Assembly (NCBI GenBank): GCA_030407315.1
Contig: JALQPE010002300.1
Location: 1-64,000, forward strand
DNA: 64,000 bases
Direction of reading: 5' to 3'
Origin: Asparagopsis taxiformis
Lineage: Eukaryota; Rhodophyta; Florideophyceae; Bonnemaisoniales; Bonnemaisoniaceae
Shown here: positions 1 through 10,077 of the stretch, piece by piece
Layout of the letters: each line of letters starts with the position of its first letter
Position numbering within the stretch: the first letter of the stretch is position 1
Program-made: the position numbers and the translations under genes
Notes under the pieces: generated by a model
The model's input: the letters and a program-made list of their open reading frames with translations, nothing else
Told to the model about the DNA's origin: nothing
Database searches by the model: none

Positions 1-390
1 TCCACTTTCTCTAGTACATATGGGGAATACTAGGACCCGACATCCACTTTCTCTAGTACGTTGGCGGAATACTAGGACCCGACATCCACTTTCTCTAGTA
101 CATATGGCGGAATACTAGGACCCGACATCCACTTTCTCTAGTACATATGGCGGAATACTAGGACCCGACATCCACTTTCTCTAGTACATATGGCGGAATA
201 CTAGGACCCGACATCCACTTTCTCTAGTACATATGGCGGAATACTAGGACCCGACATCCACTTTCTCTAGTACATATGGCGGAATACTAGGACCCGACAT
301 CCACTTTCTCTAGTACATATGGCGGAATACTAGGACCCGACATCCACTTTCTCTAGTACATATGGCGGAATACTAGGACCCGACATCCAG
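1..390. repeat. 43-bp satellite, 9 units, open to the left
   Basis: Nine head-to-tail units start at 1, 43, 85, 128, 171, 214, 257, 300 and 343. The first two are 42 bp and the rest 43 bp. Each begins TCCACTTTCTCTAGTAC and ends ACTAGGACCCGACA; a partial tenth begins at 386. Units 3-9 are essentially identical, which implies recent homogenisation. The array runs off the window edge. The words CTAGTA, ATACTAGG, ATGGCGGA and GACATCC also occur in the composite-element terminus at 22.5-22.7 kb, so the satellite may derive from an element end (inference). Confidence 0.97.
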
Positions 391-513
391 TATACAATAT
401 ATCAGCGAAAACCGGGAGGGAAGAAATTACAGCGGATGGTAAATTCAGGGCCCATATCGGACCGTATTTTATTCTCTCATTTAGGAAACTGCTCGTATAC
501 AATACGTCTCTCT

Positions 514-628
514 AGAATAGGGAATACATATCTGGTCAGAATAGGAAATAAATACCCGGTTAGAATAGGAAATAAATACCCGGTTAGAATAGGAAATACG
601 TATCCAGCCAGAATACAAAATACCTGTC
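514..628. repeat. 24-bp short tandem repeat, about 5 units
   Basis: Imperfect units start at 514, 538, 562, 586 and 610 (partial) on the pattern AGAATAGGAAATAnATACCC. The two middle units are identical. The repeat creates an open frame at 436-849, which I do not consider a gene. Confidence 0.9.
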
Positions 629-2033
629 AGCATATCGTCGATCACCCATCTCCCTCACTATCGCGTTCTCCCTACCATCCGAACGCCATGCACCACCATC
701 CGCACATACTGCAAGAACCCTCACGACCTAGATTACAAAAAATACGCTCCTTCCCAATACCATCCCCGCTTTCCTCGACACCACCCCAGCCCATTAAATC
801 ATCAAGACATCAAACACGAACATGGTCAGCAAAATCTTACACCACTTGAAACGCACTCTCACTTCTATCGTATGCCCCAAAATATACACATACCAGAAAC
901 ACCTCACAGCTTCATTCCCCATCTTCCTACATCCCTTCTTCACTCTCCTTCAGTCCTGCCGTTCCTGCTTCACCACTCCTGCATCACATACACAACATCA
1001 GAATCAACCACAACAGTCAGACTCAAAAGCAACGCTTACCACGACAGATATCCTAGAAACTCCCTTACTTACCTCTCCGAGAGGATGACTGAATCATCCA
1101 TCCTACACAAAATACAAACCATGATCCAAAAACCTTGCAATGAATAATCAAAGTCAGCAGTCCATATCTTCGCAAAACAAGTCTTGGTGCTCAGTAAAAC
1201 TTACCTTCTGTCATCAACATTCCTGCATCATCTACACAACATCGGAATCAACCACAACAGTCAGACTCAAAACCAACCTTCCATCACAGCATACTTTCAA
1301 AACTCGCACACTTACCTTCGCTCCACACAATACACACCATGACTCAATAGGCTTCCAATGAAAAATATCGCATCAACGGAAATAGTCAGACTCAAAACCA
1401 ACCTTCCCTCGCTGCTTACTTTCAAAACTCGCACACTTACTTTACCTGTTCCATCCTGCACACAATAAAAACCATAAATCACGTAATCGTGTAGCCAAGA
1501 AAAGTAGTCAGCATTCCGCATCTTCGCACAACCGGTCTGGGCGCCCAATGTGACTTACCTTCCGTCATCACTATTCCTCCATCACCTACGCAACATCGGA
1601 TTCAATCGCAACAGTCAGATTGAAAACCAACGTTTCCCTCGCTACATACCCTGAGAACTCGCAAATGTACCTCTCATCCATCCTACACACAATACAAACC
1701 ATGATCCAAAAACCTTGCAATTAACAATAATCATAGTCAGCAGTCCATATCTTCGCAAAGCACATCTTGGCACTCAATGAAACTTACCTTCCGTCATCAA
1801 CATTCCTGCATCATCTACACAACATCGGAATCAACCACAACAGTCAGACTCAAAATCAACCTTCCCTCACAGCATACTTTCAAAACTTCACGTACCTCTC
1901 TTCCATCCTCCGCTCAATACACACCATCAGTCAACAGGCTTCCCATGAAAAATATCGCATCAACGGAAATAGTCAGACTCAAAACCCACGCTTCCCTCAA
2001 CGCATACCCTCGAGGGTAGAGGATGGAACGAAG
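629..2033. repeat. Degenerate long tandem repeats, no gene
   Basis: From about 940 to 2,010 related blocks recur at about 958, 1,201, 1,555 and 1,784. Each contains variants of TTACCTTCCGTCATCAACAT, then CAACCACAACAGTCAGACTC, then CATACTTTCAAAACT. Sub-blocks such as CCATGATCCAAAAACC (1,120 and 1,700) repeat as well. Spacing is about 230-350 bp with many indels. Short open frames here shift between copies and are not conserved, so I call none of them a gene. The stretch 629-940 is simple AC/TC-rich DNA. Confidence 0.8.
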
Positions 2034-2071
2034 GTACGTGCGCGAATCTTGATCAAGATTCGCGCACGTAC
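2034..2071. repeat. Perfect 38-bp palindrome
   Basis: GTACGTGCGCGAATCTTGA is followed with no spacer by its exact reverse complement. It lies where the degenerate repeat block ends. It could fold as a cruciform or act as a protein-binding site; neither is shown. Confidence 0.95.
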
Positions 2072-2668
2072 AAAGCAAAGTCGGTCAAAGAAGATCAGTC
2101 GGTGATGAGGGCGGAGTGGAGCCTGCGGCGTCGACCGGACAGCTTTCTGCGTCCGCTTAAGTCTTGCTGTGCATACTCGAAATCATCGCCGGCAGTGAGA
2201 TTGAGTATGGCCCAAGCCATGGTCTCTGATTCCCCGAACAAAGAGATCCGGATCGAGAACAACGAATATAAACATATAATCATATATATGAGAATCCATT
2301 TGCTTTCCTTACATGATCTGTGGCATATCCGCTGTAAAGCACATTCAGATTCCACGAAGTTTGGAAATAAAAAAGTTTATTATTACAAATGAATTAATTG
2401 AAAATTCATCTCCCAGGGCAGTCGTTCGTCCTTCCATGCACACGTTGCCAGCACGCAATGTGATGTAACAGTTGGAAATGATTGAACTCTCGGTTAAATT
2501 CCACCGTTGGGATGTCAGCTGGAGTGAGCACAAAACTACTACCCAAAAAACTACGAACACGTTACATTCCAAGTCTCGAAAGCACCACAAAAATAAAATT
2601 GGTCGCATCTGGACGGCACAGTCTCCCCTGTTCAGCTCGCAATCCTCCCTTTTGCGTCAAAACTCGAC
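2072..2668. other. Leader region before the transposase, no assignable gene
   Basis: Open frames on both strands at 2,095-2,392 are short, overlap and match nothing I recognise. The minus-strand frame ending at 2,095 has a plausible coding texture but no family signature. The rest is AT-rich and probably holds the promoter of the gene starting at 2,669. Confidence 0.4.
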
Positions 2669-5600
2669 ATGGAATGCAAGTATGAAGGGTGCTTCTACTA
2701 CTGCGTAGATGCTTATGCGCTCGCGCTGCATGAGCGAACGTGTCGCTACCGTTTCAACCCCTCTCCCCAACATTTCAACAACGCTCGTGTCCCTGCCGTC
2801 ACCCATGAGCCTGCTCGAAACGGCGACCATGATTCCCCGCAACCCAGCTCCCCAGACCCAGAATCTGGTCGTGCTTCCTCCAGCGACTCACCCTGTGACG
2901 CTTCACTGCCACCAACCTCAACCCCCTCCCGCGCAGACCTCCTCGTGCAATCCCTCGCCGCCAGTCTCACAACCCTCGAGTACAAGGCCGGCGCTGGCCG
3001 CGTGAGCGAAGTCATCACCATCCTACAAGACCCCGCATTCTCCCTAGAAAAGTTCAACAGCGCCGTTCGCACCGTAGAAGAATGTCGCCACGTTACCGCT
3101 TCCATGGTCGAAACACATTTCCGCACCGAAGGTTACAAGAGCCACATCATTCCAGACAAAACTGGTAAGTACTCGGCACAGCTGTACCTCCGCGACCCAG
3201 TCGACATGCTCCGCAGGCAGTTAGCACTGGCTAACGACCAAAATACTCTCTTCCACCCCTCCCCACAGACCGCCCCAGACGGCACCGCAATATTTTCTCA
3301 TCCCCTACACACAGAATTCGCGAAAACGCTGCACCAGGTTACTAGACAGCGCGTGCAGCTCTCGGAAGATCCACAGGTCGTATGGGCAGAGGAAAATGAT
3401 CCCACCGCTTCCTCCTTTGCCGGCCTCCTCCAAGTGTACTCCGACAAGAGCAGCACAAGCCTCAAGAGCTCCGCAATCGTCGCATACCCCATACACGTCA
3501 CACTGCTCAACTTCTCCGCCCCCCTCCGTCGCCACTGCATCCGTACCGGCCTCACCATCGTCGGGTATCTTCCGTACATTGTTAACCCTTCGTCCAACGC
3601 CTTGTTCGGTGATGAAATGCCGACAACCTCTAGTTCTGCTAGTCGCGCTCGCAAAATTGATATTCTTCATAAAGCACTCGAAAAAGTGTTTTCGTCCCTA
3701 TCCACCGCGTTCTCTTCCGGGTTCCCCTGCACAGACTCCACTGCAACTGCCCGCCAATGCTTTCCCATCCTAGCCAATTATTGCTGCGACTTTCCAGAGG
3801 CCAAAGAGCTCTCATGCACTCGCAACAGCACTACCACCACACATCCCTGCCACCGCTGCTACATCCCCGCCACTCAACTTGAATCCAGCGCGCCACACCA
3901 GCCCCGCTCCCTCGATGATACACGCTCTGCACGCCAAGAGAGCGCTCAGGAGCATACAACTGCTCCGCTCGAAGCTCTCTCCCTCCTCGAACAACACTCT
4001 GTCCTCGAATCGACCGCTCTTTTACCCACCAACAGTCCCCTAGACCCCTACAACATTTTCTCCTTCGAGCCTCTGCACAATCTCCACCTCGGCATCTCAA
4101 AGCTCATCAAACAGTGCATTGTCCACCGCCTCAGCTCCCCAGACCTCACCACCACTGCCTCCCATTCCGGGACACCTCGCACCTTCAAGAAGGTGAAAAA
4201 ATCCATCCTCGCCGGCTCAAACAGCATTCTGTCCGCTATCGAACGCGACTACTACATCACCGGTCTTCATGTCGACTTCTCCAAGGGTGAGAAGGGCACC
4301 AATTTGAACGGCCTCTTCACGGAGGACGGCATACGCGGCATGCTCGCAGCCAAAGACTATCACCATGTCGACATGGTGTTCCCTTTCATCGCAGCATTCA
4401 TTGACACATGCTGTGACGAAGTAGATACAGCCCCCCTCACTTCCATCTGCACGCAATACTCTGACCTCGTCGCATGGGTCATGAAACGCGGTCGCATCAA
4501 GCACTGGACTGCCGCCGAACTAGAAAGCCTCCAGAACTCCATTTCCTATTTCAAACAATCAATGCTCTCCACCCTCGGCCCATTCCACACCACAGGTCTC
4601 AAAACTTTCAAGTTCCATCTTCTAGACCATCTTCCCGGTGACTTGCAGAGATATGGCGCCCTGGAACACATTGATGCAGGCCCCTACGAACACTCGCATC
4701 TTCTGTTCAAACAGAGTTATAGGAAAACCTCTCGAAGGCGCTCCACAGCCATGGAAGAGACTATTCGCCACATGGAATTCTCCTTGGCCACTCCAACTGG
4801 TCATACCCCATCGAACACATTGGGAAACGCACGCATGATATCGCCCACAGACGGTGCAGTACTCGTTCGCGACGGATTCACCGTTGCACTGCACGACTTT
4901 GCCTCCCTGCTGCCCGATGCAACCCTCCTCGTTGCAGATATCGACGGACAGCCCGATCCTGCCACTCTTTTGCCGCTGCACAACTCCTCGTTCCCGTCTG
5001 GCACCATAACGCTATTCCAGCAACTCGGTGACACAGCTGCACAAGCGTTCCTCACCCTCGCTAGACTGCGCGCCACGGCAGAAGGCCCTCCAATACATGA
5101 CATGGACATTTCCGTCACCGTGGTAAAGTCCGCCTACGTCATGGGAGGGTACGTCCCAGATGCCGACGACTTTGACCCGCACAGTGGCATGCTTCGCCCC
5201 ACAAACGTGTCGAGGCACAAGCAGCAGCGCGTCTTTGCAACTTCATCGTTCGGCCCCGCAAAGAGATCGCAGTACTCCTTTGTCGTCATCTCCGGAACTG
5301 CCGATGACTACAGAACCATATGGGTAGGGCGCGTCCTGGCACTGGTACGCCTGCAGTCTCCAAACCTGTTTCAACCTGTAGAACTCGCTTTCGTTCAGTA
5401 TATGACCTGCTTTGCCCCAAAAACCGCTGTGGAAAAATCACTTGGGTGCATTTGTTTAAAGTGGTCCACATGGGACCCGGACAACGGATCCGTTGACAGC
5501 AATGACACTGCATCCCACAGTGCAGGTGGTCCTTGGTTTGACCTCATTCCTGCATCTACTATATCTGGCACCGTGCACATCGTACGAAGTAACTTTCCAG

Positions 5601-5707
5601 TCAAGCCATTTACGAAACAAATGCACTGGTCGGACCACCGTTTCTATCTCAACCGCTTCTACACCAACACTGATTACCAATTCACAGATGATAATGAAGA
5701 AGAATAA
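2669..5707 (+). CDS. Tnp2/Plavaka-like transposase candidate
   Basis: The 1,012-aa frame is single-exon and starts at ATG 2,669. It opens with a Cys/His-rich stretch (residues 3-26, including CKYEGC and HERTC) that may bind zinc. A CHRC pair lies near residue 394. Around residues 459-475 it reads DPYN then FEPLHNLHLGI, resembling the conserved D-P-x-H-N-L-x-L-G segment of CACTA/Tnp2 and Plavaka transposases. Residues 643-691 hold KFHLLDHL, then E and EHSHLLFK, resembling the downstream K-x-H and E/H motif of those families. I infer a DDE-type nuclease that moves this element, but the catalytic acids were not placed with certainty. AATAAA overlaps the stop codon. It converges on the gene at 5,785-8,070 with only 77 bp between the stops, which suggests a paired gene module. 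The codons are C-rich compared with neighbours. Confidence 0.6.
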   Translation: MECKYEGCFYYCVDAYALALHERTCRYRFNPSPQHFNNARVPAVTHEPARNGDHDSPQPSSPDPESGRASSSDSPCDASLPPTSTPSRADLLVQSLAASLTTLEYKAGAGRVSEVITILQDPAFSLEKFNSAVRTVEECRHVTASMVETHFRTEGYKSHIIPDKTGKYSAQLYLRDPVDMLRRQLALANDQNTLFHPSPQTAPDGTAIFSHPLHTEFAKTLHQVTRQRVQLSEDPQVVWAEENDPTASSFAGLLQVYSDKSSTSLKSSAIVAYPIHVTLLNFSAPLRRHCIRTGLTIVGYLPYIVNPSSNALFGDEMPTTSSSASRARKIDILHKALEKVFSSLSTAFSSGFPCTDSTATARQCFPILANYCCDFPEAKELSCTRNSTTTTHPCHRCYIPATQLESSAPHQPRSLDDTRSARQESAQEHTTAPLEALSLLEQHSVLESTALLPTNSPLDPYNIFSFEPLHNLHLGISKLIKQCIVHRLSSPDLTTTASHSGTPRTFKKVKKSILAGSNSILSAIERDYYITGLHVDFSKGEKGTNLNGLFTEDGIRGMLAAKDYHHVDMVFPFIAAFIDTCCDEVDTAPLTSICTQYSDLVAWVMKRGRIKHWTAAELESLQNSISYFKQSMLSTLGPFHTTGLKTFKFHLLDHLPGDLQRYGALEHIDAGPYEHSHLLFKQSYRKTSRRRSTAMEETIRHMEFSLATPTGHTPSNTLGNARMISPTDGAVLVRDGFTVALHDFASLLPDATLLVADIDGQPDPATLLPLHNSSFPSGTITLFQQLGDTAAQAFLTLARLRATAEGPPIHDMDISVTVVKSAYVMGGYVPDADDFDPHSGMLRPTNVSRHKQQRVFATSSFGPAKRSQYSFVVISGTADDYRTIWVGRVLALVRLQSPNLFQPVELAFVQYMTCFAPKTAVEKSLGCICLKWSTWDPDNGSVDSNDTASHSAGGPWFDLIPASTISGTVHIVRSNFPVKPFTKQMHWSDHRFYLNRFYTNTDYQFTDDNEEE

Positions 5708-5784
5708 ATCTAAATCGCAGCACTCTATTGATAATGTACTACATGATAAACCTTCTAGTCAACGTCACATTTACTGCACTAATT

Positions 5785-8070
5785 TCAACCATCCTCCATT
5801 ACGCCAAAACCGTTATCAGCAGTGGCTGCATGGCGCCGCTCCATGCCCCCATACTGTGGGGCATTGATTTCGACATTCAGGTTTGCAGTCAGGTGTCCAG
5901 CATATGGGTCAACGACGAAAAGTTCTGCGCCAATTAGTCCTTGCGCAATCACACAATCCATTACAGCACCGAGGTTTGACGTAATATGCGATTGAATCCA
6001 ATCCTCGGACACTAGAACAAGTGATGAGCAGCGGTTTACATCATCAACGACATGAACAATTCCAGACCCCTCTCCGCTTTGCCACACTTCAACAGCCTCT
6101 CTCGTCACAGTACGGCTTGCAAACACATGCCGTGACTGTGCACTAGTCCGCTGTTCGCTCTCGACAACGTCCGTTTCTTCCCTTGCTTGCGAGCCTTGGA
6201 GACAAGACATGCAGTACACCACCATACCAACTAATTGCTGAAAAGCTACCCCCACATATTGACTGTACCGCCTTGTAAACTCCTTCTGCCGTGCACCTCC
6301 TTTCCCCTTCGGTTCATCCAAACACTCCACAGTAGTCACTAGCCAAGCATCCAGGCGCGCCAGCGTTAGTATGCTCGTCTCTATGTCCATTACTTGTTCT
6401 GGTCGTATCGAATAACCCCTGAAGATGTCCAGCACATTCACAGCTACTCGGTTGTTAAACCATGCATCACCATTCACTTCCATTTCGAAGCTGTCAGGAA
6501 CCAAGCCTTTGCTGTATCGCAGCTCTGAGAACGGTGCCGTTCGCCACCTCCCCATATCCAAATCACCGTTACTTTCCCGTTTCAAAAGCTTCTCAGACGC
6601 TTCGCGCTTTTGTTCCTCTCGCTCGTCCATCTCAGCTCGCGTCGTCAGCATCGTGCATCTAGACATTAATTTCGTGTACCCCAGCGAACCGAACAATCTG
6701 TCCCTCGCATTACGCTTCCGTGCACTCATCACGTCGGACAGTTTCTGCGTCACCTTCACTTTCAATTCCTTGCTCCCCGCCACAGCCTCTTGACAGCACA
6801 CACGCTGCTCCTCATCGGAAAACACATCACACCACGGACTTTGACGCAGTACGTGTCGCACCAAGTCATTCAGCAGATCACTCTCGTCCCTGTACGAAGG
6901 TGTATACCACTGCAGATTCTTGATGATATAGCCCGGAGGGGTAGCAATATATCCTACACCGTTTTCGCTCCAAAGTGCCCCTTCTACCGGCTCTACCTCG
7001 ATGGTACGTCCAGTCCAACGTCTCTGCGTTTGTTCCGCTATAGGGTCCAGCTCCATAGTCTCGTTCTTGCACCACTTTGTCAGGTTTTCCTCAACCGCCC
7101 TAAGAACTCCAAGGTATTTCACAGGAATGGCTTTCTGTATTTTCGACTTACCGCCACCGTGATCACTGATTCTACCTGTTCTCGCAATTGCAGTAAGGCT
7201 GGCATTTTCCGCCTGCAGAGTCTTCACCTTAGCCTCCAACGCAACAATCTCCGTGGTGAGCGCCTTGTTTGCTATGTCCTGGCTAAACACTTTTTTTTCC
7301 AGCTCCGCGATCTTCTTCTTCTGCGCATTGATGCGACTCGCCATTAAATCGATGGATTCCGGCGGATGCAACCTCTCTGCCCTCACCGTCCCCCCATCTC
7401 CCACGCTATCGGGAATATGATGTCCTCCATCGCCAATAGCCTGACGTCGCGGGGGCGTTACGCGCATATTTGGCACCAATGACACTCTGTTGTGACGAGG
7501 CCCGCACTCCGGCTGCTCTCTCCCCTCAGTACCACCTGACCGCCGATGATAGTTGGCATCCTGTGAACGTTGCTCAGAAACAACATCCCTTGCCGCTATC
7601 CTCGGGTCCCTGACTGCATTACCTGCTGGGGCTGATGTACTCGGCATAGTTGGCGCAGTGGGGGTCACAGCCTCCAGTGTCTCGGGAACCCCCGGCTGGG
7701 ACTCCGTCTGCAGCACCTCCGCATCTGCCAACCCGGGAGGAACTACCTTTGCCATAGCACTCTGCCGCAATTCCAACATGTTTTGAGCCACTATCATGTC
7801 ATCATCATGATGTTCACTGTCCCTGCGAGCACGCTTGCCTCGGTCAAGCCCCATCTCTCTCCGCGCCGTTCCTCCTTCCTCACTTTCTCGCTGCGGATCC
7901 CCAGTTCTGCGCCGGTCCGTCTTGCGACTACCGGACCGCGGTTCAATGCTGCCGGTAGGCCCAGACCGCTTCTTCGCACGGGATTGTCGGGCACTCGATA
8001 CAGCAGCTGCTGACCGGGTTTTCTGGAGGCCCGGAGGCTTTGGAGCTTTCTTCGCAATACGCGGCGGCAT
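5785..8070 (-). CDS. Coiled-coil accessory protein of the composite element, function unknown
   Basis: The 761-aa single-exon frame starts at ATG 8,070. Residues 1-110 are basic and Pro/Ser/Arg-rich, suggesting nuclear targeting or DNA contact. Residues 110-235 are low complexity. Residues about 243-295 form a strong heptad pattern (KKKIAELEKKV, EIVALEAKVKTL), so it is probably an oligomeric coiled coil. The C-terminal 450 residues look globular, with W- and Y-containing helices and a final Cys pair, but I recognise no family. It converges with the transposase and lies upstream of the methyltransferase-SET module. A partner or regulator of the transposase is plausible but inferred only from position. 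No homologue is seen elsewhere in the window. Confidence 0.75.
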   Translation of the reverse strand: MPPRIAKKAPKPPGLQKTRSAAAVSSARQSRAKKRSGPTGSIEPRSGSRKTDRRRTGDPQRESEEGGTARREMGLDRGKRARRDSEHHDDDMIVAQNMLELRQSAMAKVVPPGLADAEVLQTESQPGVPETLEAVTPTAPTMPSTSAPAGNAVRDPRIAARDVVSEQRSQDANYHRRSGGTEGREQPECGPRHNRVSLVPNMRVTPPRRQAIGDGGHHIPDSVGDGGTVRAERLHPPESIDLMASRINAQKKKIAELEKKVFSQDIANKALTTEIVALEAKVKTLQAENASLTAIARTGRISDHGGGKSKIQKAIPVKYLGVLRAVEENLTKWCKNETMELDPIAEQTQRRWTGRTIEVEPVEGALWSENGVGYIATPPGYIIKNLQWYTPSYRDESDLLNDLVRHVLRQSPWCDVFSDEEQRVCCQEAVAGSKELKVKVTQKLSDVMSARKRNARDRLFGSLGYTKLMSRCTMLTTRAEMDEREEQKREASEKLLKRESNGDLDMGRWRTAPFSELRYSKGLVPDSFEMEVNGDAWFNNRVAVNVLDIFRGYSIRPEQVMDIETSILTLARLDAWLVTTVECLDEPKGKGGARQKEFTRRYSQYVGVAFQQLVGMVVYCMSCLQGSQAREETDVVESEQRTSAQSRHVFASRTVTREAVEVWQSGEGSGIVHVVDDVNRCSSLVLVSEDWIQSHITSNLGAVMDCVIAQGLIGAELFVVDPYAGHLTANLNVEINAPQYGGMERRHAATADNGFGVMEDG

Positions 8071-8303
8071 AATGAAGCTTTCCCGGAAGCGATGGAACGA
8101 TTGAGTTGCACGAGATACAAAAAAGATTGCTGTATAGTGTCGGTAACCACAACGGTCTGCGATGAACGTTCAGGTCAGGTCAAGTACCGGATAATACGCC
8201 AACAGCCCAGATTGTATACGGTAGGCAGTCATCAACAGTATTTAATGAGGTACAATTACAGCTGTCGAGCTAGGCCGCGAGCACCCCTATGTCCGGAAGA
8301 CGT
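8071..8303. promoter_or_regulatory. Upstream region of the coiled-coil gene and conserved junction segment
   Basis: The first 170 bp are the leader of the minus-strand gene. From about 8,240 the sequence ACAGCTGTC, AGCTAGGC, GAGCACCCC, ATCCGG matches 45,205-45,270 and, inverted, 14,603-14,670. At those other sites it abuts the ParB/dioxygenase gene. This junction therefore belongs to a module boundary rather than to one gene. Confidence 0.6.
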
Positions 8304-8467
8304 CCTGATTTGAATTAAAATTTGGGCTATTCTCAAAAACATGCACATGTGAACATGTTTTTGAGATGGGGGTGTGCCGTACGGCACAATCGGCCGCCCA
8401 AATCAAGGTTTTTTACAATATTTTTGCTGCCCGAAATTCTACAATTTCTGGGCTGGCCAGTAATGCA
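8304..8467 (+). repeat. Double-hairpin repeat HR1
   Basis: First copy of the roughly 165-bp unit that bounds the gene modules. It contains a 12-bp-stem inverted repeat (CTCAAAAACATG, 10-nt loop, CATGTTTTTGAG), then the perfect palindrome GTGCCGTACGGCAC, then a weaker AAATTCTACAATTT dyad next to GGGCTGGCCAG. Orientation here is called plus. Confidence 0.95.
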
Positions 8468-9562
8468 TTAGCTATGTGCTCTAAACCGATTCTAACAAGC
8501 AGAAAGAATCCTCTCCTTCATGACGATGCTCTCGAATTGAGTGCAATGCAACGGACTCCCTCCAGGAGAACGACAAAGCATCGTCTTTTGCAAGACATTT
8601 TCGTACGAAAAATAATCGAAACACATATTTGACTTTAACCTAACAGCTATCGCGAGCACCGTACTCAGCTAAATTTCCTCTGTAATTTCCTTCCTCCAAC
8701 CAATCAATAGCCGCTTGGTCACAGGCTTAAAAGCCTTCCACTATTTGTCCTATCCATCGAAGAGGGTTCGATCCAGGCCTTGATGGGTGTGGAACCCGAG
8801 AACTTGAAAATGGAACATATTGCGACAGAGATGAGATGTCATTCTCTTTCGTTTACTTTTTTCTAACAAGATTCTAAACGTCTACGCAGCGGAACGAACC
8901 CAATGTCGTCCGTCCGTTTTCAGCCCGGTGAGATGTTTTTGCCATTAACGGAGGTGGAGGCGGCTATGGAGGAAGCCTGCGGTTCGGGTATTCTTTCCAT
9001 TAACGGAGGTGGAGGTGGCGGCTTTGGAGGAAGCCTGGAGAACATGTGAGATGTCAGTACCCATGGATCACAAGAAAAACATGTAGAGGTCCAGTTTGGA
9101 TATTGTTGCCATTAACGGAGGCGGAGGAGGCGGCTACGGTGGAAGCCTGGAGAGCATGTGAGATGTCAGTACCCATGGATCACATGAAGAACATGTTGAG
9201 GTGCGGTTCGGATATTCTTTCCATTAACGGAGGCGGAGGAGGCGGCTACGGTGGAAGCCTGGAGAAGAATAGAATAGTCCTATACCCATGGATCACAAGT
9301 AGACGTAGTTGGGCTCCTTTTCGAAGCCCATTCGTCTCTTGAATAAATTTAGCACCCAAATCATATACGATTGCCGAGTTGACACCCCGTATGTCTCGTT
9401 GGTAGAAATAGCAGGGGTTCCACCACTCAGCTGGCGGGAAGTAGTTACTGATTATATGAGATATGGCTTAGCTCCCGCCAAAACCGATAGCTCTGGGCTC
9501 AGGTTCTCCAAATGTGGTTATACGAATGTGTTCTGACAATGGTAGAAGACGAATATCTGCAT
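8468..9562. other. Spacer between HR1 and HR2 with Gly-codon tandem repeats
   Basis: About 1.1 kb with no clear gene. From 8,936 to 9,270 a unit of roughly 60-110 bp recurs four times around CATTAACGGAGGnGGAGG and GGAAGCCTGGAGAACATGTGAGATGTCAGTACCCATGGATCA (the long form is split here only for reference to 9,030-9,070). The whole spacer is conserved at 45,437-46,557 in the second composite copy, with small indels. A 59-codon frame sits at 9,163-9,342. Confidence 0.7.
9163..9342 (+). CDS. Possible small Gly-rich ORF, conserved in the second copy
   Basis: The frame starts at an ATG within the tandem repeat, encodes a run of six glycines (NGGGGGGYGGSLE) and ends WAPFRSPFVS. The second copy (46,161-46,337) keeps the frame. 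Its Gly-run differences are synonymous or a 3-nt indel, but other codons change the amino acid, so selection is not clear. It lies about 740 bp upstream of the methyltransferase-SET start. It could be a micropeptide, an upstream ORF or chance. Confidence 0.25.
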   Translation: MSVPMDHMKNMLRCGSDILSINGGGGGGYGGSLEKNRIVLYPWITSRRSWAPFRSPFVS

Positions 9563-9726
9563 CCTGCTTTGAATTAAAATTTGGGCTATTCTCAAAAACA
9601 TGCACATGTGAACATGTTTTTGAGATGGGGGTGTGCCGTACGGCACAATCGACCGCCGAAATCGATGTTTTTTGCAATATTTTTTCTGCCCGAAATTGTA
9701 GAATTTCTGGGCTGGCCAGCAATGCA
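9563..9726 (+). repeat. Double-hairpin repeat HR2
   Basis: Same orientation and organisation as HR1, with the CTCAAAAACATG stem, the GTGCCGTACGGCAC palindrome and the terminal GGGCTGGCCAG. The 350 bp that follow (9,727-10,077) are the leader of the methyltransferase-SET gene and match 46,723-47,088 in the second copy. Confidence 0.95.
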
Positions 9727-10077
9727 TCTGAGTCGGACATCCCCACGTCCAGTGGCCGTCCGGATGTCGCTCACCTGGTAAGCGTGAGGCACCTGTGTCA
9801 ACCTATGTGACTGGCGGCCTTGCAGTACAACACTCAAAGGCAGGGAATCACAATCTTTTTAAAATTTTTTCTCTACCACGTATCCGTCACAACTTATTAC
9901 CTACACCGGTTACGGGTTTCAAGACCTTTCCAGTGCTGTGTACCCGTATACTCTGTTCCGTTCGATATCAACCAGTGTTCCTCACGAAAGAGTGCAAACG
10001 TCACGAGATACGTCGTCAAATTTGACTGTCTCGCCGAGCGGTCGCCATCCTGTACCGAATTTTCCACTCATTCCATT

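Noticed and set aside
436..849. 137-codon frame with repeated RIGNKYPV units
   Set aside because: It is a by-product of the 24-bp tandem repeat; no start context or homology.
8366..8632. 88-codon frame through HR1, with a similar frame at 45,341-45,598
   Set aside because: Its conservation reflects the repeat and spacer as a whole; it lacks an ATG and the first part is the hairpin.
9820..10077. N-terminal extension of the methyltransferase-SET protein
   Set aside because: It begins only at TTG, and copy 2 has a 1-nt indel in this stretch just before ATG 47,089.
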